A stretch of 12,359 nucleotides of DNA from Halobacteriales archaeon QH_10_70_21 (GTDB lineage: Archaea > Halobacteriota > Halobacteria > Halobacteriales > Haloarculaceae): positions 1 to 12,359 of the forward strand of contig PXQM01000070.1 in the NCBI GenBank assembly GCA_003021325.1, written 5' to 3'. The notes under the pieces were generated by a model that worked only from the letters and a program-made list of their open reading frames with translations, was not told the origin of the DNA and ran no database searches. The stretch's first letter is position 1, and each line of letters begins with the position of its first letter. The translations under genes were made by a program, and so were the position numbers. Below are positions 6,083 through 12,359 of this stretch, piece by piece.

Positions 6083-6960
6083 TCGAGCTCCTCGAGCACC
6101 TCCCGGAGCCGTTCGCGGTTCTCGGGCTGCAGCGGGCAGAGCGGCGACCGGACCGTCGCGGCGTGGACGTCCCGCATCTCCATGGCCTCGTTGACGGGGA
6201 TGGGGTTGCTCTCGACGAACAGCGCCCGGAAGAGGTCGCCCAGTTCGTACTGGAGCTCGCGGGCGCGCTCCATGTCGCCGGCCAGCGCCGACCCGACCAG
6301 CGCGACGACCCGGTCGGGCTCGACGTTGGCGGCCACGGAGATGCAGCCGGTCCCCCCCTGGGCGACGATGGGAAGCGTCAGGGCGTCGTCGCCCGACAGC
6401 ACAGCGAAGTTCTCGTCGCGGGTGCGCTCGATGACCTCGTTGGTCCGGGTGAGGTCGCCGCTGGCGGCCTTGTAGCCGACGACGTTTTCGTGTTCGGCCA
6501 GCGAGGCGGCCGTCTCGACGGCGATGTTGCGGCCGGTCCGGCTCGGCACGTTGTAGATTATCTGCGGCAGGTCGACGGCGTCGGCGACGGTCCGGAAGTG
6601 CTCCTCCATGCCGTCCGGCTCCGGCCGGTTGTAGTACGGCGAGATGAGAAGCAGGCCATCGGCGCCCGCGTCGGCGGCGCGCTCGGAGAGCTCCAGCGCC
6701 TCGCGGGTGTTGTTCGAGCCGCTGCCGGCGATGACCGGCACGTCGTCGACCGAATCGACGACCGTCTCGACGACCTCGATGTGCTCGTCGTGGGTCATGG
6801 TCGCCGACTCGCCGGTCGTACCGACGGGCACGAGGCCGTCGACGCCGGCCGTCTCCAGCCGCTGGGCGTGGGCGCGAAGCGTGTCGTGGTCGATGCTCTC
6901 GTCGTCGTGGAACGGCGTCGTCATCGCGGGAAAGACGCCGGTGAACGTGTCGTGTGTCAT
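6079..6960 (-). CDS. dapA: 4-hydroxy-tetrahydrodipicolinate synthase
   Basis: DapA condenses pyruvate with aspartate semialdehyde, the first committed step of the diaminopimelate route. The 293-residue TIM-barrel protein has all the active-site elements: pyruvate-site GTTGES (T48, T49), Y136 in YNVPSRTGRN with R141, and the Schiff-base K164 in VVGYKAASGDL. SGDDALTLP and GGTGCISVAANV follow. The ATG at 6960 (MTHDTFTGVFPAMTTPF) fits the family start; an in-frame ATG at 7032 would add unrelated residues. It heads the dapA-dapB-dapD operon and is divergent from htpX. I see no convincing TATA box 25-30 bases upstream; the best A/T-rich candidate on this strand is GCATAAGTC around 7161-7169, which would give a leader of nearly 200 bases. 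Confidence 0.95.
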   Translation of the reverse strand: MTHDTFTGVFPAMTTPFHDDESIDHDTLRAHAQRLETAGVDGLVPVGTTGESATMTHDEHIEVVETVVDSVDDVPVIAGSGSNNTREALELSERAADAGADGLLLISPYYNRPEPDGMEEHFRTVADAVDLPQIIYNVPSRTGRNIAVETAASLAEHENVVGYKAASGDLTRTNEVIERTRDENFAVLSGDDALTLPIVAQGGTGCISVAANVEPDRVVALVGSALAGDMERARELQYELGDLFRALFVESNPIPVNEAMEMRDVHAATVRSPLCPLQPENRERLREVLEELE

Positions 6961-7184
6961 GTGGTGGTGTGGTCGGGTGGGTCGGTCGTCTGGGCGGTGC
7001 GTCCGGAGCCGACCGCCGACGGGCCGCCACACCCGCCGGAGGCCGCGCTACGGACGTTTGCCGTTCGAGAAAGCAGGTACGTCGGCGCACTCGCCGGTCG
7101 CCGGGCGCGGACGACCGACGGGCGCACGAGGTCGCATGTACGAACATGGCGAATCGACCGACTTATGCGTTGCGAGTCGCCCGT

Positions 7185-7205
7185 GCAGGGTGGTAACACC
7201 CCTGC
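7185..7205 (+). repeat. inverted repeat upstream of the htpX TATA box
   Basis: GCAGGGTG and CACCCCTGC pair over 8 bp with one bulged C and a GTAA loop. It ends eight bases before the htpX TATA-like box, a position suited to a regulator-binding site. If transcribed from further upstream it would form a tetraloop hairpin. Confidence 0.35.
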
Positions 7206-7213
7206 CAGAACCC

Positions 7214-7220
7214 ATTTATC
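7214..7220 (+). promoter_or_regulatory. TATA-like box for htpX
   Basis: ATTTATC is centred about 29 bases before the ATG at 7246, as expected for a leaderless haloarchaeal transcript. Confidence 0.6.
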
Positions 7221-7245
7221 CGATGGTCACCTGGTTTACACTACC

Positions 7246-8085
7246 ATGCGACACCCAGGACTCAAGGCCCGTATGGCGGTCGTGGGGAGCATCCTCTTCG
7301 GCTTCTACATGCTCCTCGCAATCGTCGCGATAGAGGCCTTCGGCGCTCCGCTCCCGCTCGTCCTGCTCGGGACGGTGCTCTTCGCCGGCTTCCAGTACAA
7401 GTTCGGCAAGTGGGCCGCGCTGCGGAGCGTCGGCGCCGAGGACATGCCCGAGGACCGGTATCCGGGCGTGCACGACGCCGTCGACCGGCTCTGTTCGGAG
7501 ATGGACCTCGAGAAGCCGGCGCTGAAGGTCGCCAGCATGGGCGTGCCGAACGCCTTCGCGGTCGGCCGCCGCGGCGCCGGCGTCGTCGTCGTCTCGACGG
7601 AGCTCGTGCACCTGCTCGACGACGACGAGCTCGAGGCGGTGCTGGCGCACGAACTCGCCCACATCGACAACCGCGACGTGATAACGATGGTGATGGGACA
7701 GGCCATCGCCTCGCTGCTGGGCTTCGCCGCCTACTTCGCGGTCGCCTTCTCCCGGGAGGGCGGCATCGGGAGCATCGTCCTCGGCTACGTCGCGTCCATC
7801 GTCGTGCAGGCGGTCGCGATGGTGTTCGTGCTGGCCATCTCGCGGTACCGGGAGTACGTCGCCGACGACGACGCGGCGCGACACGTCGGCGGCGACGCGA
7901 TGGCGCGGGCGCTGCGGAAGATCTCGACGGCCGGCGCGCGCGGCGACGCCGAACTCGACGACAACGTCTCGGCGCTCTGTATCTTCGGCGGCGAGCGGTC
8001 GGCGCTGGAGAAGCTCTTTGCGACCCACCCGCCGATCGAGAAGCGCATCGAGGCCGTCCGGGACGTCCAGCGCGAGTACTACTGA
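7246..8085 (+). CDS. htpX: HtpX-like membrane zinc metalloprotease (M48)
   Basis: HtpX is an M48-family membrane endopeptidase that degrades damaged or misfolded membrane proteins. The 279-residue protein has two hydrophobic segments near the N-terminus (about 11-31 and 35-50). The zinc site HELAH lies at 135-139 (H135, E136, H139), two further hydrophobic segments span about 150-169 and 176-198, and the third zinc ligand is probably E203 in SRYREYVADDDAAR. The C-terminal THPPIEKRI is typical of the family. All catalytic residues are present and the length is normal. The ATG at 7246 was chosen because a TATA-like box sits 29 bases upstream and the protein begins with a short basic segment before the first membrane helix; upstream codons in the same frame are a shadow of dapA. 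It is transcribed alone, divergent from dapA. Confidence 0.92.
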   Translation: MRHPGLKARMAVVGSILFGFYMLLAIVAIEAFGAPLPLVLLGTVLFAGFQYKFGKWAALRSVGAEDMPEDRYPGVHDAVDRLCSEMDLEKPALKVASMGVPNAFAVGRRGAGVVVVSTELVHLLDDDELEAVLAHELAHIDNRDVITMVMGQAIASLLGFAAYFAVAFSREGGIGSIVLGYVASIVVQAVAMVFVLAISRYREYVADDDAARHVGGDAMARALRKISTAGARGDAELDDNVSALCIFGGERSALEKLFATHPPIEKRIEAVRDVQREYY

Positions 8086-8396
8086 CAACCGCTGACCGTC
8101 AACAGTCCCGGTTCGGACTCGCCTACCGACCACAGCACAGGACCCGTGGAGAGCGAGGCTCCGTCCCCGGTGGGTCTACGGGTCGAGTAGCGGCCCGGAA
8201 GGCCCTCATCACCGCCCGCCCGACCGCAGCCGCGTACCTCGCTCGGTGCAGTGTTCGTGCCACCGTCGGCCCGTGGGGGTGCGGTGGTCCGTCGGCCGCA
8301 GCCGCCCGACACGCCCGATGAGCACCGCGCGACGCGGCCGTCCCCCCGTCAGCGACGGACTGCGGACCGACGGGAGGACCCGCACTTCCCGCGGGG
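8086..8396. other. convergent intergenic region htpX / CBS gene
   Basis: In these 311 bases I see no convincing gene: the open frames here have shadow-like composition and no family resemblance. It does contain inverted repeats: a nested set at 8141-8184, and CCACCG / CGGTGG (8260-8265 and 8282-8287), plus a 9-base direct repeat CCGTCGGCC (8263-8271 and 8289-8297). The region could hold 3'-untranslated structures or a small RNA; the sequence alone does not show which. Confidence 0.5.
8141..8184 (+). repeat. nested inverted repeats, possible three-way RNA junction
   Basis: The outer perfect stem is GACCCGT (8141-8147) with ACGGGTC (8178-8184). Inside, GGAG/CTCC (8148-8151, 8159-8162) and CCC/GGG (8165-8167, 8172-8174) can pair, giving a compact three-way junction 56 bases downstream of the htpX stop. 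It matches no RNA family I know. Confidence 0.3.
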
Positions 8397-8792
8397 CTAC
8401 TCGGTCGCGTCGGCGACTGCCCCGGCGACGTGTTCCGTGAGGTCCGTCGCCGACACGAGGCCGACCGCCTCCCCGTTCTCGACGACCGGCACGTGGCTGA
8501 TGTCGTGCTCGCACATCAGCCCCGCTACCGCCCGTGCCGGGGTGTCGGGCGACGTCGTGACGACCGCCTCGGTCATGTGGTCGCCGACGGTTCCGTCCCG
8601 GGCCCCGTCGGCGACGACGCCGACGAAGTCGGTCGACGTGAGGATGCCGACTGGGCGGCAGCCGTCGTCGACGGCGACGATGGAGCTGATGCCCTGCGAG
8701 CGCATCGCCTCGGCGATTTCCGGGAGCCTCGCTGACGGTTCGACGGTCAGTACGGGCTCGGTCATCAGCGCCGCCGCCTCGGTGTCTCGCAT
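8397..8792 (-). CDS. two-CBS-domain protein
   Basis: The 131-residue protein consists almost entirely of a CBS pair (Bateman module), a fold that usually binds adenosyl nucleotides and regulates partners. CBS1 spans about 8-60 (LMTEPVLTVEPSARLPEIAE, then GISSIVAVDDGCRPVGILTS and TD). CBS2 spans about 72-125 (HMTEAVVTTSPDTPARAVAG, then HDISHVPVVENGEAVGLVSA and TDL). No effector domain is attached, so it probably acts on a separate protein. The start is the ATG at 8792: a TATA-like box lies 27 bases upstream, and the residues added by an upstream ATG at 8894 would overlap the divergent promoter and are not CBS-like. A perfect 14-base palindrome is centred on this start codon. The gene is divergent from folCP. 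Ligand and partner are unknown. Confidence 0.88.
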   Translation of the reverse strand: MRDTEAAALMTEPVLTVEPSARLPEIAEAMRSQGISSIVAVDDGCRPVGILTSTDFVGVVADGARDGTVGDHMTEAVVTTSPDTPARAVAGLMCEHDISHVPVVENGEAVGLVSATDLTEHVAGAVADATE

Positions 8793-8798
8793 GCGAGA
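8785..8798. repeat. 14-base palindrome centred on the CBS gene start codon
   Basis: TCTCGCATGCGAGA is a perfect palindrome whose middle CATG contains the start codon (ATG read on the minus strand from 8792). If the transcript is leaderless, this is also the transcription start, so a bound protein would block initiation. Confidence 0.5.
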
Positions 8799-8815
8799 GC
8801 GTAGCCGTGAACGGG

Positions 8816-8823
8816 AGTAAACG
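8816..8823 (-). promoter_or_regulatory. TATA-like box for the CBS gene
   Basis: The minus strand reads CGTTTACT, centred about 27 bases before the ATG at 8792, fitting a leaderless transcript. Confidence 0.5.
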
Positions 8824-8869
8824 TTCGCGTCGTCCCGATGGCCGACCGGTACCGTCGAGACCGGAAAGC

Positions 8870-8876
8870 GATAAAC
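8870..8876 (+). promoter_or_regulatory. TATA-like box for folCP
   Basis: GATAAAC is centred about 26 bases before the ATG at 8899, with a purine-rich GGAAAGC just upstream that could be the BRE. This fits a leaderless transcript. Confidence 0.55.
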
Positions 8877-8898
8877 CCCTCGCCGCACTGCCATCGGT

Positions 8899-11095
8899 AT
8901 GGACTATCACGAGGCGGCCAACTTCCTCTTGGACCTCCGGCGGTATCCGCCGGCGAAGGGGCTCGAATCGACGCGGCGCCTGCTCGAGCACCTCGACGAC
9001 CCCGGCGACGGACTGCGGGTCGTCCAGGTGGCGGGATCGAACGGCAAGGGAAGCACCGCACGCATGGTCGAGAGCGTCCTCCGGGAGGCCGGGTACGACG
9101 TGGGGCTGTACACCTCGCCACACCTCGACGACGTACGGGAGCGGATCCGCATCAACGGCCGGAAGGTCTCGAGGGCGGCGGTCCGGGAGTTCGTCGACCT
9201 CGCGGAGCCGTACGTCACCGCCCGGGCGAGCGAGGGGAGCCCGCCGACGTTCTTCGAGACCGTCACGGCCCTCGGCGTCTGGGCGTTCGCCCGTGCCGAC
9301 GTCGACGTCGCGGTGCTGGAGGTCGGCATCGGCGGCCGGTACGACGCCACGAGCGCGCTCGAGCCCGAGGCCGCGGCCGTCACGACCGTCTCGATGGAGC
9401 ACGCGGACCTCCTCGGCGACAGCATCGAGGAGATCGCCCGGGATAAGGCCGCCGTCGCGCCGGCCGGTGGGCGATGTCTCGACGGGCGACCTCGAGCGCG
9501 GGCTCCGGAACGCCCACTGGCCCGGCCGGTTCGAGGTGATGGACCGGGAGCCGCTGGTCGTCCTCGACGGCGCCCACAACCCCGAGAGCTGCGCGGGGGT
9601 CGCCGGGACGCTCTCGACGTTCGAGTTCGACGACCTCCACCTCGTCTTCGGCGCGATGTTCGACAAGGACATCGCGGAGATGGCCGAGGCGCTGTCGGCC
9701 GCCGACCGCGTCTACGCCTGCCGGCCGGACCTCGACCGGGCGGAGACACCGGCGGTGCTGGCGTCGGTGTTCGACGACGTCGCGGCGGTCACCACCAGGG
9801 ACGCGGTCATCGACGCCGTCGACGCGGCGGTGTCGGCCGCCGACGAGGACGACGCCGTCCTCGTCTGCGGGTCGCTGCGCGTCGTCGCCGAGGCGCGCCG
9901 CCACTGGACCGGGCTGCAGGTCCCCAAGCGCGTCCCCGACCTCGAGGCCGCCGAATCGGTCCTGGAGGCCGCCGAGGTGACCGAGGGCGGCGTCTACCGC
10001 ATGCGCGGCAAGGGGGTCCACCGGGTCGTCGCGACGCGTGTCCAGCCCCGCCAGGCCGACTACCTCAAGCAGGAGCTGCTGTCGCTGGGCGGCGAGTGCG
10101 CCACCTCCGGGCTGACCGCCCAGGACCGCGAACTCGTCGACGTCGTACTGATGGGGACGCTCGCGCAGTTCCGCCGGCTGGTCGAGTCGCTCGAGGACCA
10201 GCCGTACGGCCTCTCGGTCGTCGGCGAGGAGCTCCGGCGGACCCTCGGCATCCAGCGGGACCGCGACCGGGGCGGCTACCCCTGGGAGGAGGGCACCGCC
10301 GTCATGGGCGTGCTCAACGTGACGCCGGACTCGTTTCACGACGGCGGCCGCTACGAGGCCATCGAGGACGCCGTCGCCCGCGCGGAGGCGATGGTCGAGG
10401 CCGGCGCCGCCGTCGTCGACGTGGGCGGGGAGTCGACCCGGCCGGGGGCCGACCCGGTCCCGGTCGAGGAGGAGATCGACCGCGTCGTCCCCGTCGTCGA
10501 GGCGCTCGACGACCTCGACTGCCTGGTCTCGGTCGACACCCGGAAGGCGGCGGTCGCCAGGGCGGCGCTCGACGCCGGCGCCGACATCCTCAACGACGTC
10601 TCCGGGCTCGAGGACCCCGCGATGCGGCTCGTCGCCGCCGAGCACGACGTCCCGGTCGTCGTGATGCACTCCATCGAGACGCCGGTCGACCCCGACGTCG
10701 AGGTCGAGTACGACGACGTGGTCGGCGACACCCTCGACGCCCTCACCGAGCGGGTCCTCCTGGCGGAGAAGGCGGGCCTGGACCGCTCGCAGATACTGGT
10801 CGACCCCGGGCTCGGCTTCGGCAAGACGCCGACCGAGAGCTTCGAGTTGCTCGGCCGGCTCGGGGAGTTCCGCGCGCTCGGCTGCCCGATTCTGGTCGGC
10901 CACTCCCGGAAGTCGATGTTCGGGCTGGTCGGCCGCGACGACTCCGAGGACCGCCTGGCCGCGACGGTCGCGGCGACGGCGCTGGCGGCCGACCGCGGCG
11001 CCGACCTCGTCCGCGTCCACGACGTCGAGGAGAACGTCGCTGCGGTGCGGACCGCCGCCGCGGCGGCCGACCCGGAGGACGTCGACGCGGACTGA
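8899..11095 (+). pseudogene. folCP: FolC-FolP fusion (folylpolyglutamate synthase / dihydropteroate synthase), FolC half broken
   Basis: In haloarchaea such as Haloferax volcanii FolC and FolP are known as one fused protein. The ATG at 8899 begins an intact FolC N-terminus: MDYHEAANFLLDLRRYP, the ATP-binding P-loop GSNGKGS at 46-52, YTSPHLDDVRERI, VLEVGIGGRYDATSAL, MEHADLLG and DKAAVAPA (K183). After about 9465 this frame is meaningless. Homology resumes one frame forward at about 9470 (GDVSTGDLERGLRNAHWPGR, then VVLDGAHNPESCAG), continuing through the rest of FolC and the whole DHPS to 11095. Between the FolC lysine and DGAHNP the family has about 125 residues; only about 39 are encoded here. 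Roughly 90 residues of the Mur-ligase-like central domain are therefore missing and the frame is shifted. The FolC activity should be lost as written. The original frame stays open to 11427 by chance. Confidence 0.8.
9467..11095 (+). CDS. folP: downstream open part of folCP: FolC C-domain, linker and complete dihydropteroate synthase
   Basis: This frame, read from an internal GTG at 9467 (first ATG at 9539), encodes three parts. First is the FolC C-terminal domain: LVVLDGAHNPESCAGVAGTL, VFGAMFDKD and DAVLVCGSLRVVAEARRHW. Second is a ~110-residue linking domain found in archaeal DHPS fusions (RVVATRVQPRQADYLKQELL and TAQDRELVDVVLMGTLAQF). Third, from about 10300, is a full DHPS barrel: MGVLNVTPDSFHDGG, DVGGESTRPGADPVP, SVDTRKAAVARAALDAGADI, LVDPGLGFGKTPTESFE and LVGHSRKSMFGL. 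DHPS joins p-aminobenzoate to the pterin diphosphate in folate synthesis. All substrate-binding loops are present, so the FolP part could work if translated. Whether an internal start is used cannot be seen; no Shine-Dalgarno site or TATA box stands out near 9467. Confidence 0.75.
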   Translation: MGDVSTGDLERGLRNAHWPGRFEVMDREPLVVLDGAHNPESCAGVAGTLSTFEFDDLHLVFGAMFDKDIAEMAEALSAADRVYACRPDLDRAETPAVLASVFDDVAAVTTRDAVIDAVDAAVSAADEDDAVLVCGSLRVVAEARRHWTGLQVPKRVPDLEAAESVLEAAEVTEGGVYRMRGKGVHRVVATRVQPRQADYLKQELLSLGGECATSGLTAQDRELVDVVLMGTLAQFRRLVESLEDQPYGLSVVGEELRRTLGIQRDRDRGGYPWEEGTAVMGVLNVTPDSFHDGGRYEAIEDAVARAEAMVEAGAAVVDVGGESTRPGADPVPVEEEIDRVVPVVEALDDLDCLVSVDTRKAAVARAALDAGADILNDVSGLEDPAMRLVAAEHDVPVVVMHSIETPVDPDVEVEYDDVVGDTLDALTERVLLAEKAGLDRSQILVDPGLGFGKTPTESFELLGRLGEFRALGCPILVGHSRKSMFGLVGRDDSEDRLAATVAATALAADRGADLVRVHDVEENVAAVRTAAAAADPEDVDAD

Positions 11096-11097
11096 CG

Positions 11098-11121
11098 CGG
11101 ACCGCTCCTTCCGGCGGTCCG
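11098..11121 (+). terminator. hairpin just after folCP
   Basis: CGGACCGC (11098-11105) and GCGGTCCG (11114-11121) form a perfect 8-bp stem with an 8-base loop, starting three bases after the stop codon. No U-tract follows. The remaining gap to 11265 shows no gene and only a weak A/T cluster (TCATTGTT, 11225-11232) as a promoter candidate. Confidence 0.4.
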
Positions 11122-11265
11122 GGCTCCCGTATCCGGGTCGGCGGCTGCCGTTCCCGACCGCTACCGCCCCGGTGGTACCGAAGCGCTGCGGTCCGTACGA
11201 CGCGCTCCGGCGTGTGCACGGGTCTCATTGTTCCGCGTCACACCAGTGTCGGGTCGCGAGTCGTT

Positions 11266-12359
11266 GTGAGCCCGACCGACAACCGCGCCACCGACCGGGC
11301 CGGAACGCCCCGAATCAGCGTCCTCCACGTCGAGGACGACCGGCCGTTCGCCGACCTCCGTCGGGACTTCCTCGAGGAGACGGAGGGGATGACGGTCTCT
11401 CGGAGCCGGACCCCCGCGCCGCCGTAGAGCGGGTCGAACGCGGGGAGTTCGACTGCATCGTCAGCGACCACGACACGCCCGGAATGGACGGCGTCGAGTT
11501 CCTGGAGGCGGTCCGGGCGACCAGCGCCGACGTCCCGTTCATCCTCTTCACCGGGAAGGGCAGCGAGGAGGTGGCGGCCGAGGCGCTCGATGCCGGCGCG
11601 ACCGGCTACCTCCAGACGGAGAGCGTCGAGACCATCCGGCTCCTCGGCAACCGCATCCGGCGCGCCGTCTCGGAGTACCGCATCGCCACCTCCCACGACG
11701 AGTACGAGACCATCGTGGAGTCGCTGGCAGACCCGGTGTACGTCCTCGACGAACGGGGCCGCTTCACGTCGGTCAACGACGCGTTCGTCGAACTGACGGG
11801 CTACCCCCGCGAGGAGATACTCGGCCAGGACCCCTCGATAATCAGGGACGAGCGGATGGTCGACCGGGCGGAACACCACCTCGGTCGGGTCCTCTCGGCG
11901 GAGGGTCCCGAGCACACGGTCTTCGAGGCCGAAATCCGGACCGCCGACGGCGAGACGCTCGTCTGCGAGGACCACATCGGCGTGCTCCCCTTCGAGGGCG
12001 AGCGGTTCGAGGGGTCGGTCGGCATCCTTCGGAACGGCAGCGAGCGCCGGCCGGTCGAACGCAAGGCCTCGTTCCTCGAGGAGGTCGTCGAGACGGCCGG
12101 CGTCGGCATCGCGGTCTACACTGCCGACGGCCGCTTCGAGTACGTCAATGAGGCGTACGCCGACCTGCTCGGGACGACGCCCGGGGCGCTGCTGGAGGTG
12201 GCGGTGCCGGACGTCGCGGTGGAGCTCGATGCGGACCGATTCGACGACTACTGGCGCTCGTACGACCCCGGAGAGACCCGCGAGCACGCGACGGTCCACC
12301 GGCGGGCCGACGGCACGACCGTCCCGGTCCGGACGGTCACGACCAGCAGGGAGATAGCC
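11266..12359 (+). pseudogene. receiver-PAS-PAS signalling protein, frameshifted in the receiver and cut by the window edge
   Basis: The GTG at 11266 begins a response-regulator receiver: RISVLHVEDDRPFADLRRDF with the acidic pair, then LEETEGMTVS. That frame ends at a TAG (11425-11427). Homology continues one frame back from about 11400: EPDPRAAVERVERGEFDCIV, SDHDTPGMDGVEFL with the phosphoacceptor Asp, FILFTGKGSEEVAAEA with the conserved Lys. The shift is -1 at about 11397-11406, so one base or a short segment is lost. After the receiver come a PAS domain (about 11705-12030: VESLADPVYVLDERGRFTSV, FVELTGYPREEILGQ) and a second PAS (from about 12075: VVETAGVGIAVYTADGRFEY). The second frame is open to the window edge, where a kinase or output domain would be expected. 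This architecture is common in haloarchaeal sensor kinases and bacterio-opsin-activator-like regulators. Which output it has cannot be seen. Confidence 0.8.

Larger units (their letters stand above)
6961..7245. other. divergent intergenic region dapA / htpX
   Basis: This 285-base gap holds no credible gene. It contains the inverted repeat CATGT-ACGA-ACATG (7135-7148), an A/T-rich CTTATGC (7162-7168) that could be a distant promoter element for either side, and a hairpin (7185-7205) just upstream of the htpX TATA box. The dapA-proximal ~70 bases are G+C-rich without visible elements. Confidence 0.5.

Noticed and set aside
8209..9672. 487-codon minus-strand open frame covering the CBS and folC regions
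   Set aside because: It has shadow composition and conflicts with the intact CBS gene and FolC N-terminus, both of which show family motifs.
9473..11427. Continuation of the FolC N-terminal frame to 11427, giving an apparent 842-residue protein
   Set aside because: After about 9472 this frame is Arg/Gly-rich noise; the true FolC/FolP sequence runs in the next frame. It rejoins the receiver gene's frame only by chance.
11238..12299. 353-codon minus-strand open frame opposite the receiver-PAS gene
   Set aside because: The plus strand carries recognisable receiver and PAS motifs; the minus frame is its antisense and resembles nothing known.
1..12359. CRISPR arrays, insertion sequences and att sites
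   Set aside because: No regularly spaced repeats, transposase or integrase motifs, or terminal inverted repeats with target duplications were seen.

Overview
The window looks like a piece of a halophilic archaeon (class Halobacteria) chromosome. Base composition is very G+C-rich, and the proteins are rich in Asp and Glu. Several genes have a TATA-like box about 25-29 bases upstream of the start codon, the spacing expected for leaderless transcripts. Typical haloarchaeal families occur: a free-standing HalOD1 domain, a DUF7344-type winged helix, a FolC-FolP fusion, and a receiver-PAS sensor. I saw no tRNA, rRNA, CRISPR array, transposase or insertion sequence.

Layout, left to right. Positions 1-996 (minus) hold most of a DUF389/TIGR00341 membrane protein, cut by the window edge. 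lysA (minus, 1162-2406) follows. Then come two small acidic glycine-zipper proteins (plus, 2489-2791 and 2858-3154), a DUF4112 protein (minus, 3195-3620), and a two-gene regulatory operon (plus, 3872-4502) made of a frameshifted winged-helix gene and a HalOD1 protein. The dapA-dapB-dapD operon (minus, 6960 down to 4535) comes next. Further right are htpX (plus, 7246-8085), a two-CBS-domain protein (minus, 8397-8792), a damaged folC-folP fusion (plus, 8899-11095), and a frameshifted receiver-PAS-PAS gene running off the right edge (plus, 11266-12359).

Functionally the core is lysine biosynthesis by the diaminopimelate route: DapA, DapB and DapD make succinylated intermediates and LysA performs the final decarboxylation. 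The steps between (aminotransferase, DapE, DapF) are not encoded here, and lysA is separated from dapABD by about 2 kb of unrelated genes. The folate fusion and HtpX are housekeeping. The HTH/HalOD1 pair, the CBS protein and the receiver-PAS protein are regulatory.

The most striking feature is the number of lesions: a -1 frameshift in the HTH gene, a -1 frameshift in the receiver domain, an internal deletion plus frameshift in the FolC half of folCP, and a dapD that has lost its normal N-terminal start. Four lesions in about 12 kb point either to draft-quality sequence or to real gene decay; read-level data would decide. Other points of interest are the paired glycine-zipper proteins with a shared 14-residue motif, a twin-palindrome operator candidate before the HTH promoter, and a palindrome centred on the CBS gene's start codon.
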